Of a DNA stretch of 64,000 nt, positions 16,712 through 25,792 are shown one piece after another. The DNA is from Photobacterium gaetbulicola Gung47 (lineage in GTDB: Bacteria > Pseudomonadota > Gammaproteobacteria > Enterobacterales > Vibrionaceae), in contig CP005974.1 of NCBI GenBank assembly GCA_000940995.1, forward strand, positions 434,001-498,000. The letters are read 5' to 3'. Under the pieces are notes generated by a model. That model made no database searches. It was not told the DNA's origin and saw only the letters and a program-made list of their open reading frames with translations. Position numbers and translations under genes: made by a program. Numbering within the stretch: position 1 is the first letter of the stretch; every line of letters starts with the position of its first letter.

Positions 16712-19162
16712 TTAGGCGCCGGTTTCGCTCTCGTCGCCACGGTCTTCGCGGTTCATCACCGCTTGGATAGTCAGCTTCACTTCCGGCGATACCAGGGCTG
16801 CCAATTGCTCGGCCAGCTGCTCGACCGGTTGTGATACCGCGTGGCATTCCTCGTTGAGGTAGCCTTCGCTGCGCAGGGTTTTCACCAGCGTGGCAAACAC
16901 ACCCTTGTCGAAGAACTCTGGCGCATTGATACCGTGCAGACGGCTCAGGCGCTGGGCCATCATCTGGCTCTGCTGCTCGAGATCGCTCTTCATCAGCTGC
17001 GGCTCGGAGTTGAGCAGGGTCAGGGCAATCGCATAACGCTGCAAGGTTTCCGAGATGGTGCGGGCCAGCAGGTGAAGCGGGCCGATACGAGCGCTGTTGA
17101 GGGTGATTTGGTCACCGTCGCGCAATACCAGGCGCTGGCGAACCAGCTCGTCGACCTGGGCTTCGATCACCGAGTCCAGTTCGTCCTTGTTATAGCGCAG
17201 GAACAGCTCGGCCTGCAGGAATGGATACAGGCGGCGGACCTGCTCGACAATCTCGCCCACGGCCAGCTCCTGGTGGTGGATGACGATATTGGCGATCAGC
17301 GATGGCATCGCGAACAGGTGAATGATGTTGTTGCGGTAGTAAGTCATCAGGATCGCCTGCTGGCGATTCAGTGACACCATTTCCCCCAGACTGTCACGCT
17401 CGACCACGAACTTGTCCATATCGATGGCATGTTTGACCATTGCCTTGGCATCTTCGTCCGGCACGGTGAACTGCTGTGAGTAAGGTACATTGCGCAATAG
17501 CTGCAGGTAGCAGTCGATTTGCTGCTCCAGATCTTCACGGCTCAACGCACGCTGGCGAGCGGCAAGCAGGGCAACTCCACACAGCGTCAGGGCATTAGTG
17601 GCCGCCGCGTCGTTGATGTGGGTCATCATCTTCACCGCCAGGTCGTTAACGACCGGGTTCAGCCATTGCGGACGCTGTGGCTCGATAGGATCGATATCCT
17701 TGTGCCACTCAGGAACATGCTCGTTGAGATAGTGGTTGAGCGGGATAGGTTCGCCGAAGTTGACATAGCCCTGGCCGAGGTTGCGCAGTTTGCGCAGGGT
17801 ACGGATCACCTGGCCGACATTTTCCTTCTCCTTGCGCTTGCCGCGCAGCTCTTTGGCGTAGGTCGCCACTTCCATCACGTGCTCGTAACCAATGTAAACC
17901 GGTACCAGGGTCACCGGGCGGTTGAGGCCGCGCAGCATCGCCTGAATGGTCATCGACAGCATACCGGTTTTGGCCGGTAGCAAACGGCCAGTACGGGAGC
18001 GGCCGCCTTCACTGAAGTATTCCACCGAATAGCCTTTAGCAAATAGCTCGGCCAGGTATTCACGGAATACGGTGGAGTACAGGCGGTTGCCCTTGAAGCT
18101 GCGGCGGATAAAGAACGCGCCGCCACGGCGGAAGATAGGGCCGGCCGGGAAGAAGTTCAGGTTGATGCCCGCTGCAATGTGCGGTGGTACCAAGCCCTCC
18201 TGATACAGCACGTATGACAGCAGCAGGTAGTCCATGTGGCTACGATGACACGGCACATAGACAATCTCGTGGCCGTCTTGGGCCAGTTTACGCACCTGCT
18301 TGGCGTTGTGGATATTCAGTCCCTGGTAGAGCTTGTTCCACAGCCAGCCGAGGAATCGGTCGCCCCGCTTGATCAGTGAGTAGGAGAAATCAGCGGCAAT
18401 TTCTTCCATCATATCGACGGCTTCTTTGCGTACCTTCTCGATCGGCACATCGCGGCTTGCGGCTTCTTCTGCCACCACTTTTTCAATGGCCTTGGAGTTA
18501 AGCAGGCGGTTGAACAGCACCTGGCGGTCCGGCAGTTTCGGGCCGGATGCGGCCAGCTGCTGGCGCGAGAAGTGGATACGCGCCACCCTTGCCAGTTTGT
18601 TGGCAATTGAATCGTCAGTACCGTGGTGATCGGCCATGTAGCGCAGGGATACTGCCGGGCTCAGGCGGACCATACAGTCGCGGCCATGGCCTAGGATGGT
18701 GAAAAACTTCTCCGGGCCATTGAGCGGACGCAGTACTGGCCGGTGGTTTTCTTCCTTGCCGGGTTTGCGGCCCCAGAGGATCGACGCCGGCACAACTTGG
18801 ATATCCAGTTCACTGTCTTGCTTGTGGTGTTCAAGCAGGGCAGTGAACAGATCAATCGATTCCTGCGGCAGCTCGGTCTTATCGCCGAAGACACTGGGCC
18901 CGTCGGAAATGTAGACATAGCGGACAAACTGCTGTCCGTTGAGCTCTAGCGGCGACAGAGGATCAGGCAATCCCAGCCTCTGGGTGCTGCTGCGCAGTGT
19001 CATCAAATCGGTGTTTGAGCGGAACGGCAGGATGTAAACAATCGGGCGTTCCAGATCCAAATCCAGATCCGCGACCGGATCGGATGGAATAGAGTGGGTT
19101 TTAACCAGCAGAGAAAGCGGCAAATCCAGTATTTTTTGGTAGATTTTCTGCCAACTTGACAT
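16712..19162 (-). CDS. plsB: Glycerol-3-phosphate 1-O-acyltransferase PlsB
   Basis: 816 residues from the ATG at 19162, giving the N-terminus MSSWQKIYQKILDLPLSLLV that matches PlsB; an upstream start adds 12 unrelated residues. The acyltransferase HX4D motif is seen in CHRSHMDYLLLSY (about residue 310) and the substrate motif in SEGGRSRTGRLLPAK. It transfers the first acyl chain from acyl-ACP or acyl-CoA to glycerol-3-phosphate at the inner membrane. It is convergent with ubiA and divergent from lexA, as in E. coli. Confidence 0.97.
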   Translation of the reverse strand: MSSWQKIYQKILDLPLSLLVKTHSIPSDPVADLDLDLERPIVYILPFRSNTDLMTLRSSTQRLGLPDPLSPLELNGQQFVRYVYISDGPSVFGDKTELPQESIDLFTALLEHHKQDSELDIQVVPASILWGRKPGKEENHRPVLRPLNGPEKFFTILGHGRDCMVRLSPAVSLRYMADHHGTDDSIANKLARVARIHFSRQQLAASGPKLPDRQVLFNRLLNSKAIEKVVAEEAASRDVPIEKVRKEAVDMMEEIAADFSYSLIKRGDRFLGWLWNKLYQGLNIHNAKQVRKLAQDGHEIVYVPCHRSHMDYLLLSYVLYQEGLVPPHIAAGINLNFFPAGPIFRRGGAFFIRRSFKGNRLYSTVFREYLAELFAKGYSVEYFSEGGRSRTGRLLPAKTGMLSMTIQAMLRGLNRPVTLVPVYIGYEHVMEVATYAKELRGKRKEKENVGQVIRTLRKLRNLGQGYVNFGEPIPLNHYLNEHVPEWHKDIDPIEPQRPQWLNPVVNDLAVKMMTHINDAAATNALTLCGVALLAARQRALSREDLEQQIDCYLQLLRNVPYSQQFTVPDEDAKAMVKHAIDMDKFVVERDSLGEMVSLNRQQAILMTYYRNNIIHLFAMPSLIANIVIHHQELAVGEIVEQVRRLYPFLQAELFLRYNKDELDSVIEAQVDELVRQRLVLRDGDQITLNSARIGPLHLLARTISETLQRYAIALTLLNSEPQLMKSDLEQQSQMMAQRLSRLHGINAPEFFDKGVFATLVKTLRSEGYLNEECHAVSQPVEQLAEQLAALVSPEVKLTIQAVMNREDRGDESETGA

Positions 19163-19398
19163 ATCTTTTACTAGCCTCGAATTCTTAATGCGTGGCAAGG
19201 ATAGCAGAAAAAGTTCGTATATAAGCAGCGAAATAGCACAGACTTGCGGTTATATGACATTTTTATTGATTTGCATACTGGCTTCGGCTGCTCTGCAGGG
19301 GGAAGATCAACACCTGCCGGGAGGGAGGAGGCCGTGCTGGTGAATTTACGCCATAATTGTTGTTTTCCTAAACAATAACCTTTTCAAGCGAGATAACA

Positions 19399-19414
19399 CT
19401 GGATATACTCACAG
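19399..19414 (+). promoter_or_regulatory. LexA (SOS) box 1
   Basis: CTGGATATACTCACAG matches the CTG-N10-CAG SOS box and is one base from the E. coli lexA box (CTGTATATACTCACAG). It lies 29 bases before the lexA start. Confidence 0.93.
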
Positions 19415-19418
19415 TGAA

Positions 19419-19434
19419 CTGTATAAAAAGACAG
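19419..19434 (+). promoter_or_regulatory. LexA (SOS) box 2
   Basis: CTGTATAAAAAGACAG, a second CTG-N10-CAG site 4 bases after the first. Tandem boxes in front of lexA are the classic autoregulatory arrangement. Confidence 0.88.
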
Positions 19435-19442
19435 GGTGAGTG

Positions 19443-20060
19443 ATGAAGCCGTTAACGCCGCGCCAACAAGAAGTCTTTGATTTGATCAAAGCAAAAATTG
19501 AAGATACTGGAATGCCGCCAACACGTGCTGAAATAGCCCGTGAACTCGGCTTCCGCTCTGCCAATGCAGCCGAAGAGCACCTAAAGGCATTGGCCCGTAA
19601 AGAAGTGATTGAAATTATTCCTGGCGCTTCGCGCGGGATCCGCCTGCTTGGTAGCAACGATGAACAAGAAAGCGGCCTGCCACTGATTGGCCAGGTTGCT
19701 GCCGGTGAGCCGATTCTGGCCCAGGAGCACGTTGAAACTCATTACGAGGTGGATCCGTCGCTGTTCAAGCCCCGTGCCGATTTTCTGCTGCGAGTCAACG
19801 GGATGAGTATGAAGGATATCGGGATCATGGACGGCGATTTACTCGCGGTGCACAAAACCCAGGATGTCCGCAACGGCCAGGTTGTAGTGGCCCGGGTTGA
19901 AGACGATGTGACAGTAAAGCGTCTCGAGCGCAAGGGGGCACAGGTTCTGCTGCATGCCGAGAATGAGGAGTTTGCGCCTATCGTGGTCGACCTCAACACC
20001 CAGCATCTGTCGATTGAAGGTATCGCCGTCGGGGTGATCCGCAACACCGACTGGATGTAA
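19443..20060 (+). CDS. lexA: SOS repressor LexA
   Basis: 205 residues. The N-terminal winged helix (MKPLTPRQQEVFDLIK, then PPTRAEIARELGFRSANAAE) is followed by the self-cleavage site AAGEP (Ala-Gly about residues 86-87). The catalytic serine is in VNGMSMKDIG and the lysine in DDVTVKRLE. RecA-stimulated self-cleavage relieves repression of SOS genes. Two LexA boxes precede it. The dinF gene, next to lexA in E. coli, lies 9 kb away here. Confidence 0.98.
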   Translation: MKPLTPRQQEVFDLIKAKIEDTGMPPTRAEIARELGFRSANAAEEHLKALARKEVIEIIPGASRGIRLLGSNDEQESGLPLIGQVAAGEPILAQEHVETHYEVDPSLFKPRADFLLRVNGMSMKDIGIMDGDLLAVHKTQDVRNGQVVVARVEDDVTVKRLERKGAQVLLHAENEEFAPIVVDLNTQHLSIEGIAVGVIRNTDWM

Positions 20061-20099
20061 CCTCACCGTATAATAAACAGCCATTACTACTTTACAAGT

Positions 20100-20118
20100 G
20101 CTAATGATAGTCATTATC
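20100..20118. promoter_or_regulatory. Candidate Fur box
   Basis: GCTAATGATAGTCATTATC matches the classical 19-base Fur consensus (GATAATGATAATCATTATC) at 17 positions. It lies 25 bases before the methyltransferase start, where bound Fur would block transcription. The match is counted from the sequence; regulation is inferred. Confidence 0.8.
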
Positions 20119-20143
20119 ATCTCATTATTGCAAGGAGATGATA

Positions 20144-20944
20144 ATGACTGAGTCCGTCCGCCATGATATTCCCGCCGATCTGCTCCAGCCGCTGTGGCTC
20201 CGAAGCCGTGAAAGCCTAGCTGATGATCGCTTGATTTATGATCCCGTTGCCGCTGCTGCTTGCAGCCAATGCAGCCTCAAGCCCGAATGCCTCAAAGGCA
20301 ATGTCCCCCAGCAGCAATTGCTGCACGTCAGTCTGGCACTTATTTGTGACCGCCAAATCCAACAGTTTCTGCGCCGCCATCCCGATGGCAGGATCATTAA
20401 CCTTGGCAGTGGGCTCGATACCCGCTTTTACCGGGTAGATAATGGTCGCTGTCGCTGGTTTGATGTTGATGTGGGTGAAAACCTGCTGTGGCGCCAACGG
20501 CTGTTTCACCGTAGCGAACGCTATCGGATGCTACCTGGCTCAATCTCGGATTTGTCTTGGCTGCAGGCCTTGCCATCGATGTCTGGTGCACCGGTTATGG
20601 TGCTGTGTGACGAGGCGTTGCTGGCCTCAAGTGAGTCTGAGCTGGCTCAGGTTGTCCAGTCACTGGCCTGTCATTTTGGTCGCTTTGAGCTTTGCTTGGT
20701 GGTGGCCGGTGACTTGTGCCAGTCGTCGCTGGCCAGCAACATGGGCGTCGGAAAGCCTCTTGGTCACGCCTTGCGCGACCCGCAGCGCAAGATATTGCAG
20801 TGGTTGCCATGGGCAACTGCTGTGGGTCGTTACAGCCCGATGGACAGCACTTGCGCACGATGGCGAAGTTGGCAACGCTGGCTAGCCCGTATCCCTGGGT
20901 TGAAATTCCGTTTGCTGCCAGTTTTGCTGCATATTTATCTGTAA
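20144..20944 (+). CDS. Class I SAM-dependent methyltransferase, leucine-carboxyl-methyltransferase (LCM) type
   Basis: 266 residues from the ATG at 20144 (AAGGAG 7 bases upstream; an in-frame ATG two codons earlier is too close to it). The SAM-binding motif INLGSGLDTRFYRVD (about residues 84-98) and WFDVDVGENLLWRQ (about 103-116) are typical of the LCM/PPM1-like family, which methylates carboxylates of proteins or small molecules. Two Cys pairs (CSQC, about residue 41) are notable. It stands alone after lexA and directly behind a Fur box, so it is probably induced by iron shortage. The substrate is unknown; a siderophore-related or small-molecule acid is one possibility. Confidence 0.75.
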   Translation: MTESVRHDIPADLLQPLWLRSRESLADDRLIYDPVAAAACSQCSLKPECLKGNVPQQQLLHVSLALICDRQIQQFLRRHPDGRIINLGSGLDTRFYRVDNGRCRWFDVDVGENLLWRQRLFHRSERYRMLPGSISDLSWLQALPSMSGAPVMVLCDEALLASSESELAQVVQSLACHFGRFELCLVVAGDLCQSSLASNMGVGKPLGHALRDPQRKILQWLPWATAVGRYSPMDSTCARWRSWQRWLARIPGLKFRLLPVLLHIYL

Positions 20945-21227
20945 ATCTCAGAGCTGGCATAGGTTTGCTGCTACGCACCTTCTATTTGGATCAAGCATGC
21001 AATATGCCAGGTTGGATTTTTTCTCTACTTTTCCTTGCTATTTTTTTGCGTAATCTCTCGATCCTGTCCTAAGTTAAAATGTAAACAAACTGTTAACCGT
21101 GTAACTGCGAATGGCAATTCATCCGCAGCGTCTGCAGGGAAGACTCTAATCATTTTGCGCTGTCCCCATGAACTAATTTGTGATCACGGGGGTATTTGAT
21201 AGGAAAAGGATAGGAGGGAGCCGGGTG

Positions 21228-22373
21228 ATGATTCGCCATCTGATGTGCTGTCTGTTTGTTTGGCTGGCTGTGCCAGCACAGGCAGAAGTCCAACCCATGC
21301 CACTGAACATGACTCAGGGAGTGACCGAGGTCAGCCAGCGGGTGTTTGATCTCCACATGACGATTTTCTACATCTGTGTAGCGATCGGTCTGGTGGTTTT
21401 CGGGGTGATGTTCTGGTCTATTATCCACCACCGCAAGTCAAAAGGGGCCGTTGCCGCCTCCTTCCACGAGAGCACCAAAGTAGAAATCCTCTGGACGGTG
21501 ATCCCGTTCGTTATCCTTATCATCATGGCTGTGCCTGCTACTAAGACCCTGCTGGCGATGGAGGACACGACCCAGGCCGACATGACTATCCAGGTTACCG
21601 GCTCGCAATGGAAGTGGCACTACAGCTATTTCGGCGAAGAAGTTGAGTTCTTCTCCCTGCTGGCGACCAGTCCAGCCCAAATTGCCAACGAACGTGAAAA
21701 ACGCAGTAACTACTTGCTGGAAGTGGATCGCCCGCTGGTACTGCCCGTCGGCAAGAAAGTGCGCTTTTTGATCACTTCACAAGATGTCATCCACTCTTGG
21801 TGGGTGCCGGATTTCGCGGTGAAGAAAGATGCCAACCCTGGGTTTATCAACGAAGCCTGGACCCGGATTGATGAGCCGGGGATCTACCGCGGCCAGTGTG
21901 CCGAACTATGCGGCAAAGATCATGGCTTTATGCCGGTGGTGGTGATTGCCAAGCCGCAGGCGGAATACGAGGAGTGGCTGCAAACCACCAAGGTTGCCCA
22001 GCAGCAGGCCCGTGAAGAAGAGCAGCGGTTGCTGGCGATGCAGATGGATATGGATGAGTTGATGACGCTGGGCGAGCAGGTTTATAACACCCGCTGTGCT
22101 ATGTGCCACCAGGCGAATGGCCAGGGGATCCCTGGGGCCTTTCCGGGATTGGCAGGCCAAGGGTTATCGGTTGACCCCAGTGCCAAGCTCGAACACATCA
22201 GCATTGTGGTCCATGGCAAGCAGGGAACGGCAATGCAGGCCTTTGGCCCGCAGCTGAGCCTCAAGGAGTTGGCGGCAGTGATCACCTATGAGCGCAACGC
22301 CTGGGATAACAATACCGGAGACACCGTGCAGGCTGCCGAAGTGCAGGCTGTGATGGACGGTCAGGATCTATAA
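21228..22373 (+). CDS. coxB: Cytochrome c oxidase subunit II with fused cytochrome c domain
   Basis: 381 residues from the ATG at 21228 (AGGAGGGAG upstream). A signal peptide ending near AQA is followed by two membrane helices, then the cupredoxin domain with the CuA ligands (ITSQDVIHSW and GQCAELCGKDHGFM). A C-terminal cytochrome c domain has the heme-binding motif CAMCH (about residue 290). This is a caa3-type subunit II that takes electrons directly through its own heme. It opens the oxidase operon. Confidence 0.95.
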   Translation: MIRHLMCCLFVWLAVPAQAEVQPMPLNMTQGVTEVSQRVFDLHMTIFYICVAIGLVVFGVMFWSIIHHRKSKGAVAASFHESTKVEILWTVIPFVILIIMAVPATKTLLAMEDTTQADMTIQVTGSQWKWHYSYFGEEVEFFSLLATSPAQIANEREKRSNYLLEVDRPLVLPVGKKVRFLITSQDVIHSWWVPDFAVKKDANPGFINEAWTRIDEPGIYRGQCAELCGKDHGFMPVVVIAKPQAEYEEWLQTTKVAQQQAREEEQRLLAMQMDMDELMTLGEQVYNTRCAMCHQANGQGIPGAFPGLAGQGLSVDPSAKLEHISIVVHGKQGTAMQAFGPQLSLKELAAVITYERNAWDNNTGDTVQAAEVQAVMDGQDL

Positions 22374-22387
22374 GGGAGAGAGTGACG

Positions 22388-23998
22388 ATGACGGATATGT
22401 TGCGTGAGCAGACCGAGGTCGAGGAAACCCAGACCGAGCAGCATGAACATCACGAGCACCACCAGACCGGTCTCAAACGCTGGCTGTTTACTACCAACCA
22501 CAAGGACATCGGCTCGCTGTACCTGATGTTCAGCTTTGCCATGTTCCTGATTGGTGGTGCGATGGCAATGGTGATCCGGGCCGAGCTGTTCCAGCCCGGG
22601 CTGCAGCTGGTCGACCCGAACTTCTTTAACCAAATGACCACTGTCCATGGCCTTATCATGGTCTTCGGCGCGGTCATGCCTGCCTTTACCGGCCTGGCCA
22701 ACTGGATGGTGCCGCTGATGATAGGTGCTCCGGATATGGCATTGCCGCGGATGAACAACTGGAGCTTCTGGATCCTGCCTTTCGCTTTTGCCATGCTGCT
22801 GGCTTCATTGTTCATGGAAGGCGGTGGCCCTAACTTTGGCTGGACCTTCTATGCTCCGCTATCGACGACCTATAGCCCGGAAAGCACCGGCTTGTTTGTC
22901 TTCGCGATCCATATCATGGGGATCAGCTCGATTATGGGGGCGATCAATGTCATCGTCACCATCGTCAATATGCGCGCACCGGGTATGACCTACATGAAGA
23001 TGCCGCTGTTTGTTTGGACCTGGCTGATCACTGCGTTTCTGCTGATTGCCGTGATGCCGGTACTGGCCGGGGCGGTGACCATGGTGCTGACCGATAAGTA
23101 TTTTGGCACCAGCTTTTTTGATGCGGCTGGGGGGGGCGATCCGGTGATGTTCCAGCATATCTTCTGGTTCTTCGGTCATCCGGAAGTGTACATCATGATT
23201 TTGCCGAGTTTCGGTATTATTTCGGCGATCATTCCAGCATTTTCGCGCAAGCGGCTGTTCGGTTACAGCTCAATGGTGTATGCCACCGCGTCGATTGCTG
23301 GCTTGAGCTTCCTGGTCTGGGCCCACCATATGTTCACCACCGGGATGCCGGTAGCTGCCGAGCTGTTCTTTATGTACTGCACCATGCTGATCTCGGTGCC
23401 GACCGGGGTCAAGGTGTTCAACTGGGTGGCGACCATGTGGCGCGGCTCGCTGACGTTCGAAGTGCCGATGCTGTTCGCCATTGCCTTTATCGTGCTGTTT
23501 ACCATCGGTGGTTTCTCCGGGCTGATGCTGGCAATCACACCGGCGGACTTCCAGTACCATGATACTTACTTTGTGGTGGCCCACTTCCACTATGTCCTGG
23601 TGTCCGGGGCGATATTCTCGATCATGGCGGCGGCCTATTACTGGCTGCCGAAATGGACCGGCCATATGTTCGACGAGAAGCTGGCTAAGTGGCATTTCTG
23701 GTGCTCGATCATTTCGGTCAACATCCTGTTCTTCCCGATGCACTTCCTTGGCCTTGCGGGGATGCCGCGCCGGATCCCTGATTATGCGTTGCAGTTCGCC
23801 GACATCAATGCGGTGGTCAGTATCGGCGGGTTCCTGTTCGGGTTGTCCCAGCTTATTTTCCTTGCGGTGGTAGTGAAGTGTGTTCGCGGCGGCGAGCAAG
23901 CAGCCGCCAAACCGTGGGATGGTGCGGAAGGGTTGGAGTGGACGGTAGCCTCACCCGCTCCTCACCATACGTTCTCGACCCCACCTAAAGTGGATTAA
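22388..23998 (+). CDS. coxA: Cytochrome c oxidase subunit I
   Basis: 536 residues from the ATG at 22388; a GTG two codons earlier is possible. Twelve membrane helices carry the heme-copper ligands: TVHGLIM (heme a), FFGHPEVYI with the His-Tyr pair at CuB, WAHHMF, and FVVAHFHYVL for hemes a and a3. The N-terminal tail is His/Glu-rich (EQHEHHEHH). It catalyses oxygen reduction coupled to proton pumping. It lies 14 bases after coxB. Confidence 0.97.
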   Translation: MTDMLREQTEVEETQTEQHEHHEHHQTGLKRWLFTTNHKDIGSLYLMFSFAMFLIGGAMAMVIRAELFQPGLQLVDPNFFNQMTTVHGLIMVFGAVMPAFTGLANWMVPLMIGAPDMALPRMNNWSFWILPFAFAMLLASLFMEGGGPNFGWTFYAPLSTTYSPESTGLFVFAIHIMGISSIMGAINVIVTIVNMRAPGMTYMKMPLFVWTWLITAFLLIAVMPVLAGAVTMVLTDKYFGTSFFDAAGGGDPVMFQHIFWFFGHPEVYIMILPSFGIISAIIPAFSRKRLFGYSSMVYATASIAGLSFLVWAHHMFTTGMPVAAELFFMYCTMLISVPTGVKVFNWVATMWRGSLTFEVPMLFAIAFIVLFTIGGFSGLMLAITPADFQYHDTYFVVAHFHYVLVSGAIFSIMAAAYYWLPKWTGHMFDEKLAKWHFWCSIISVNILFFPMHFLGLAGMPRRIPDYALQFADINAVVSIGGFLFGLSQLIFLAVVVKCVRGGEQAAAKPWDGAEGLEWTVASPAPHHTFSTPPKVD

Positions 23999-24011
23999 CG
24001 GGAGGATGGCG

Positions 24012-24629
24012 ATGGATAAGCCCCAGTTTGATCAAGCGCCAGACAAGCAGCCTGATTTACAGGATGGCATGGCGTCGGCGAAGAACATGGCGCCTGCAAA
24101 GAAAAAGCAGCGCTCTATCTGGTCACTGACCCTGATGGCGGTGGCGATGTTCGGCTTCGCGTTTGCCCTGGTGCCCCTGTACGACGTGTTCTGCGATATC
24201 ACCGGTATCAACGGCAAAACGTCGGATACCCAGGCGGCGGCCAGCGAGCGGGTGGATACCAGCCGCGAGGTCACGGTGGAGTTTGTCTCGTACATCAACC
24301 CTGGTGTGCAATGGACGTTCGAGCCGGAGGTCAAGACACTGGTGGTTTATCCGGGCCAGACCCACACCATTACCTATAAGGCCAAGAACTTGACCGGGCA
24401 AGAGACAGTTGGTCAGGCCGTCCCTTCGGTCAGCCCGGGCCAGGGAGCCCGTTACCTCAATAAAATCGAATGTTTCTGTTTCAACCGCCAGCCGCTGGCA
24501 GCGGGCGAAACAGCCAGTTTGCCTCTGATTTTCTATGTCGACCCGGAGCTGCCAGAGGACATCAATACTTTGACCCTGGCCTACACCCTTTACAACGCCC
24601 AGCCGGATGCGCCGGCTCAAACGCAATGA
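24012..24629 (+). CDS. cox11: Cytochrome c oxidase assembly protein CtaG/Cox11
   Basis: 205 residues from the ATG at 24012 (GGGAGG 7 bases upstream; an ATG two codons earlier lies inside the Shine-Dalgarno region). One N-terminal membrane helix (about 38-58) ends with 'LVPLYDVFCDITGING', followed by a periplasmic beta domain with the copper-binding motif KIECFCFNRQ. Cox11 delivers copper to the CuB site of subunit I. It lies between coxA and coxC, the usual order. Confidence 0.95.
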   Translation: MDKPQFDQAPDKQPDLQDGMASAKNMAPAKKKQRSIWSLTLMAVAMFGFAFALVPLYDVFCDITGINGKTSDTQAAASERVDTSREVTVEFVSYINPGVQWTFEPEVKTLVVYPGQTHTITYKAKNLTGQETVGQAVPSVSPGQGARYLNKIECFCFNRQPLAAGETASLPLIFYVDPELPEDINTLTLAYTLYNAQPDAPAQTQ

Positions 24630-24635
24630 GGTTGA

Positions 24636-25541
24636 ATGATGGCGAATCCTTATTCTGAACATGATCAATCGGTGACTCCTGCGCACGAGAATTACTATGT
24701 GCCCGAGGCCAGTGGCTGGCCGATAGTCGGTGCGATAGCCTTGTTTCTTATCGCCATGGGGGCGGGGGCAACGGTCGGGGATCTCTTTGGTGGTCAGGGG
24801 CCGTGGATTTTACTGTCCGGGGTCGGTTTGTTGCTGATCATGTTGGTCGGCTGGTTTCGGGATGTCATTAGCGAGTCGATGGCCGGATTATATAGCCGTC
24901 AAATGGATCGCTCGTTTCGCCAGGGAATGAGCTGGTTCATCTTCTCCGAGGTAATGTTCTTCGCCGCCTTCTTCGGGGCGTTGTTCTATGCCCGGATGAT
25001 AGCTGTGCCTTGGCTCGGTGGGGCAGGAAACAATGCCATGACCCATGAGGTGCTGTGGCCGGATTTTGTCGCCCAGTGGCCCTTGGTGATGACACCGGGC
25101 GGGGCGGAAACCAGCGCGATGGGGCCGATTGGCCTGCCGCTTTACAACACATTGATCCTGCTGGCGTCATCGATCACGGTCCATATTGCCCATACCGCTC
25201 TGGAGCAAGATAACCGGCCCAAGCTCAAACTCTTCTTGTTATTAACTGTGCTGCTGGGCTCGCTGTTTATTTACTTGCAAGGGGTGGAGTATGTCCATGC
25301 CTACCAGGATATGGGACTGACTCTGGATGCGGGGATCTACGGCAATACCTTCTTTATGCTGACCGGGTTCCACGGCCTGCATGTCACCCTTGGAACAATT
25401 ATTCTGTTCATTGTCTGGCTGCGCGTATTGCGTGGCCATTTTACCCCCGAGAAGCACTTTGCCTTCCAGGCCGGGGCTTGGTATTGGCACTTTGTTGACG
25501 TGGTGTGGCTCGGGCTGTTTGTGTTCGTTTACATTCTGTAA
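24636..25541 (+). CDS. coxC: Cytochrome c oxidase subunit III
   Basis: 301 residues; two adjacent ATG codons (24636, 24639) are possible starts, with GAGG upstream. Seven membrane helices with the subunit III hallmarks RQGMSWFIFSEVMFFAAFFG, FFMLTGFHGLHVTLG and WYWHFVDVVWLGLF. It stabilises subunit I and its proton uptake. It is the last gene before a short minus-strand gene interrupts the run. Confidence 0.95.
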   Translation: MMANPYSEHDQSVTPAHENYYVPEASGWPIVGAIALFLIAMGAGATVGDLFGGQGPWILLSGVGLLLIMLVGWFRDVISESMAGLYSRQMDRSFRQGMSWFIFSEVMFFAAFFGALFYARMIAVPWLGGAGNNAMTHEVLWPDFVAQWPLVMTPGGAETSAMGPIGLPLYNTLILLASSITVHIAHTALEQDNRPKLKLFLLLTVLLGSLFIYLQGVEYVHAYQDMGLTLDAGIYGNTFFMLTGFHGLHVTLGTIILFIVWLRVLRGHFTPEKHFAFQAGAWYWHFVDVVWLGLFVFVYIL

Positions 25542-25556
25542 GGCTAGAGGCGGCCT

Positions 25557-25763
25557 CTAGTATGGCCTAGGATTGGGGGTGATGTAGCCGCTGGCCAGCG
25601 CGATCAACAGCAGGGCAAACAGAAATACGGAGAATAATACTCGACGCCCTAGGTGGCGGGACATTGGCTGGTCCTGCTTGCCTTTGAGCATCACGGGCAA
25701 GGCACGGAACAGATTCAGCACGATAAAGATCAACAGGCAAACAATCAAGGCTTTCAGCAACAT
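25557..25763 (-). CDS. DUF2909 small twin-helix membrane protein
   Basis: 68 residues with two hydrophobic helices joined by a basic loop (KGKQDQPMSRHLGRR). Members of this family (DUF2909, 'twin transmembrane protein') commonly sit in oxidase clusters between coxC and surf1, in the opposite direction as here. It probably takes part in oxidase assembly or membrane organisation, but the function is unknown. Confidence 0.75.
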   Translation of the reverse strand: MLLKALIVCLLIFIVLNLFRALPVMLKGKQDQPMSRHLGRRVLFSVFLFALLLIALASGYITPNPRPY

Positions 25764-25792
25764 AGAGGTCTCCGGTCAGGACTGGGTGAATC

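Noticed and set aside
19399..19434. Possibility that dinF shares the SOS boxes of lexA
   Set aside because: In this genome dinF lies 9 kb away behind the oxidase operon and has no CTG-N10-CAG box of its own.
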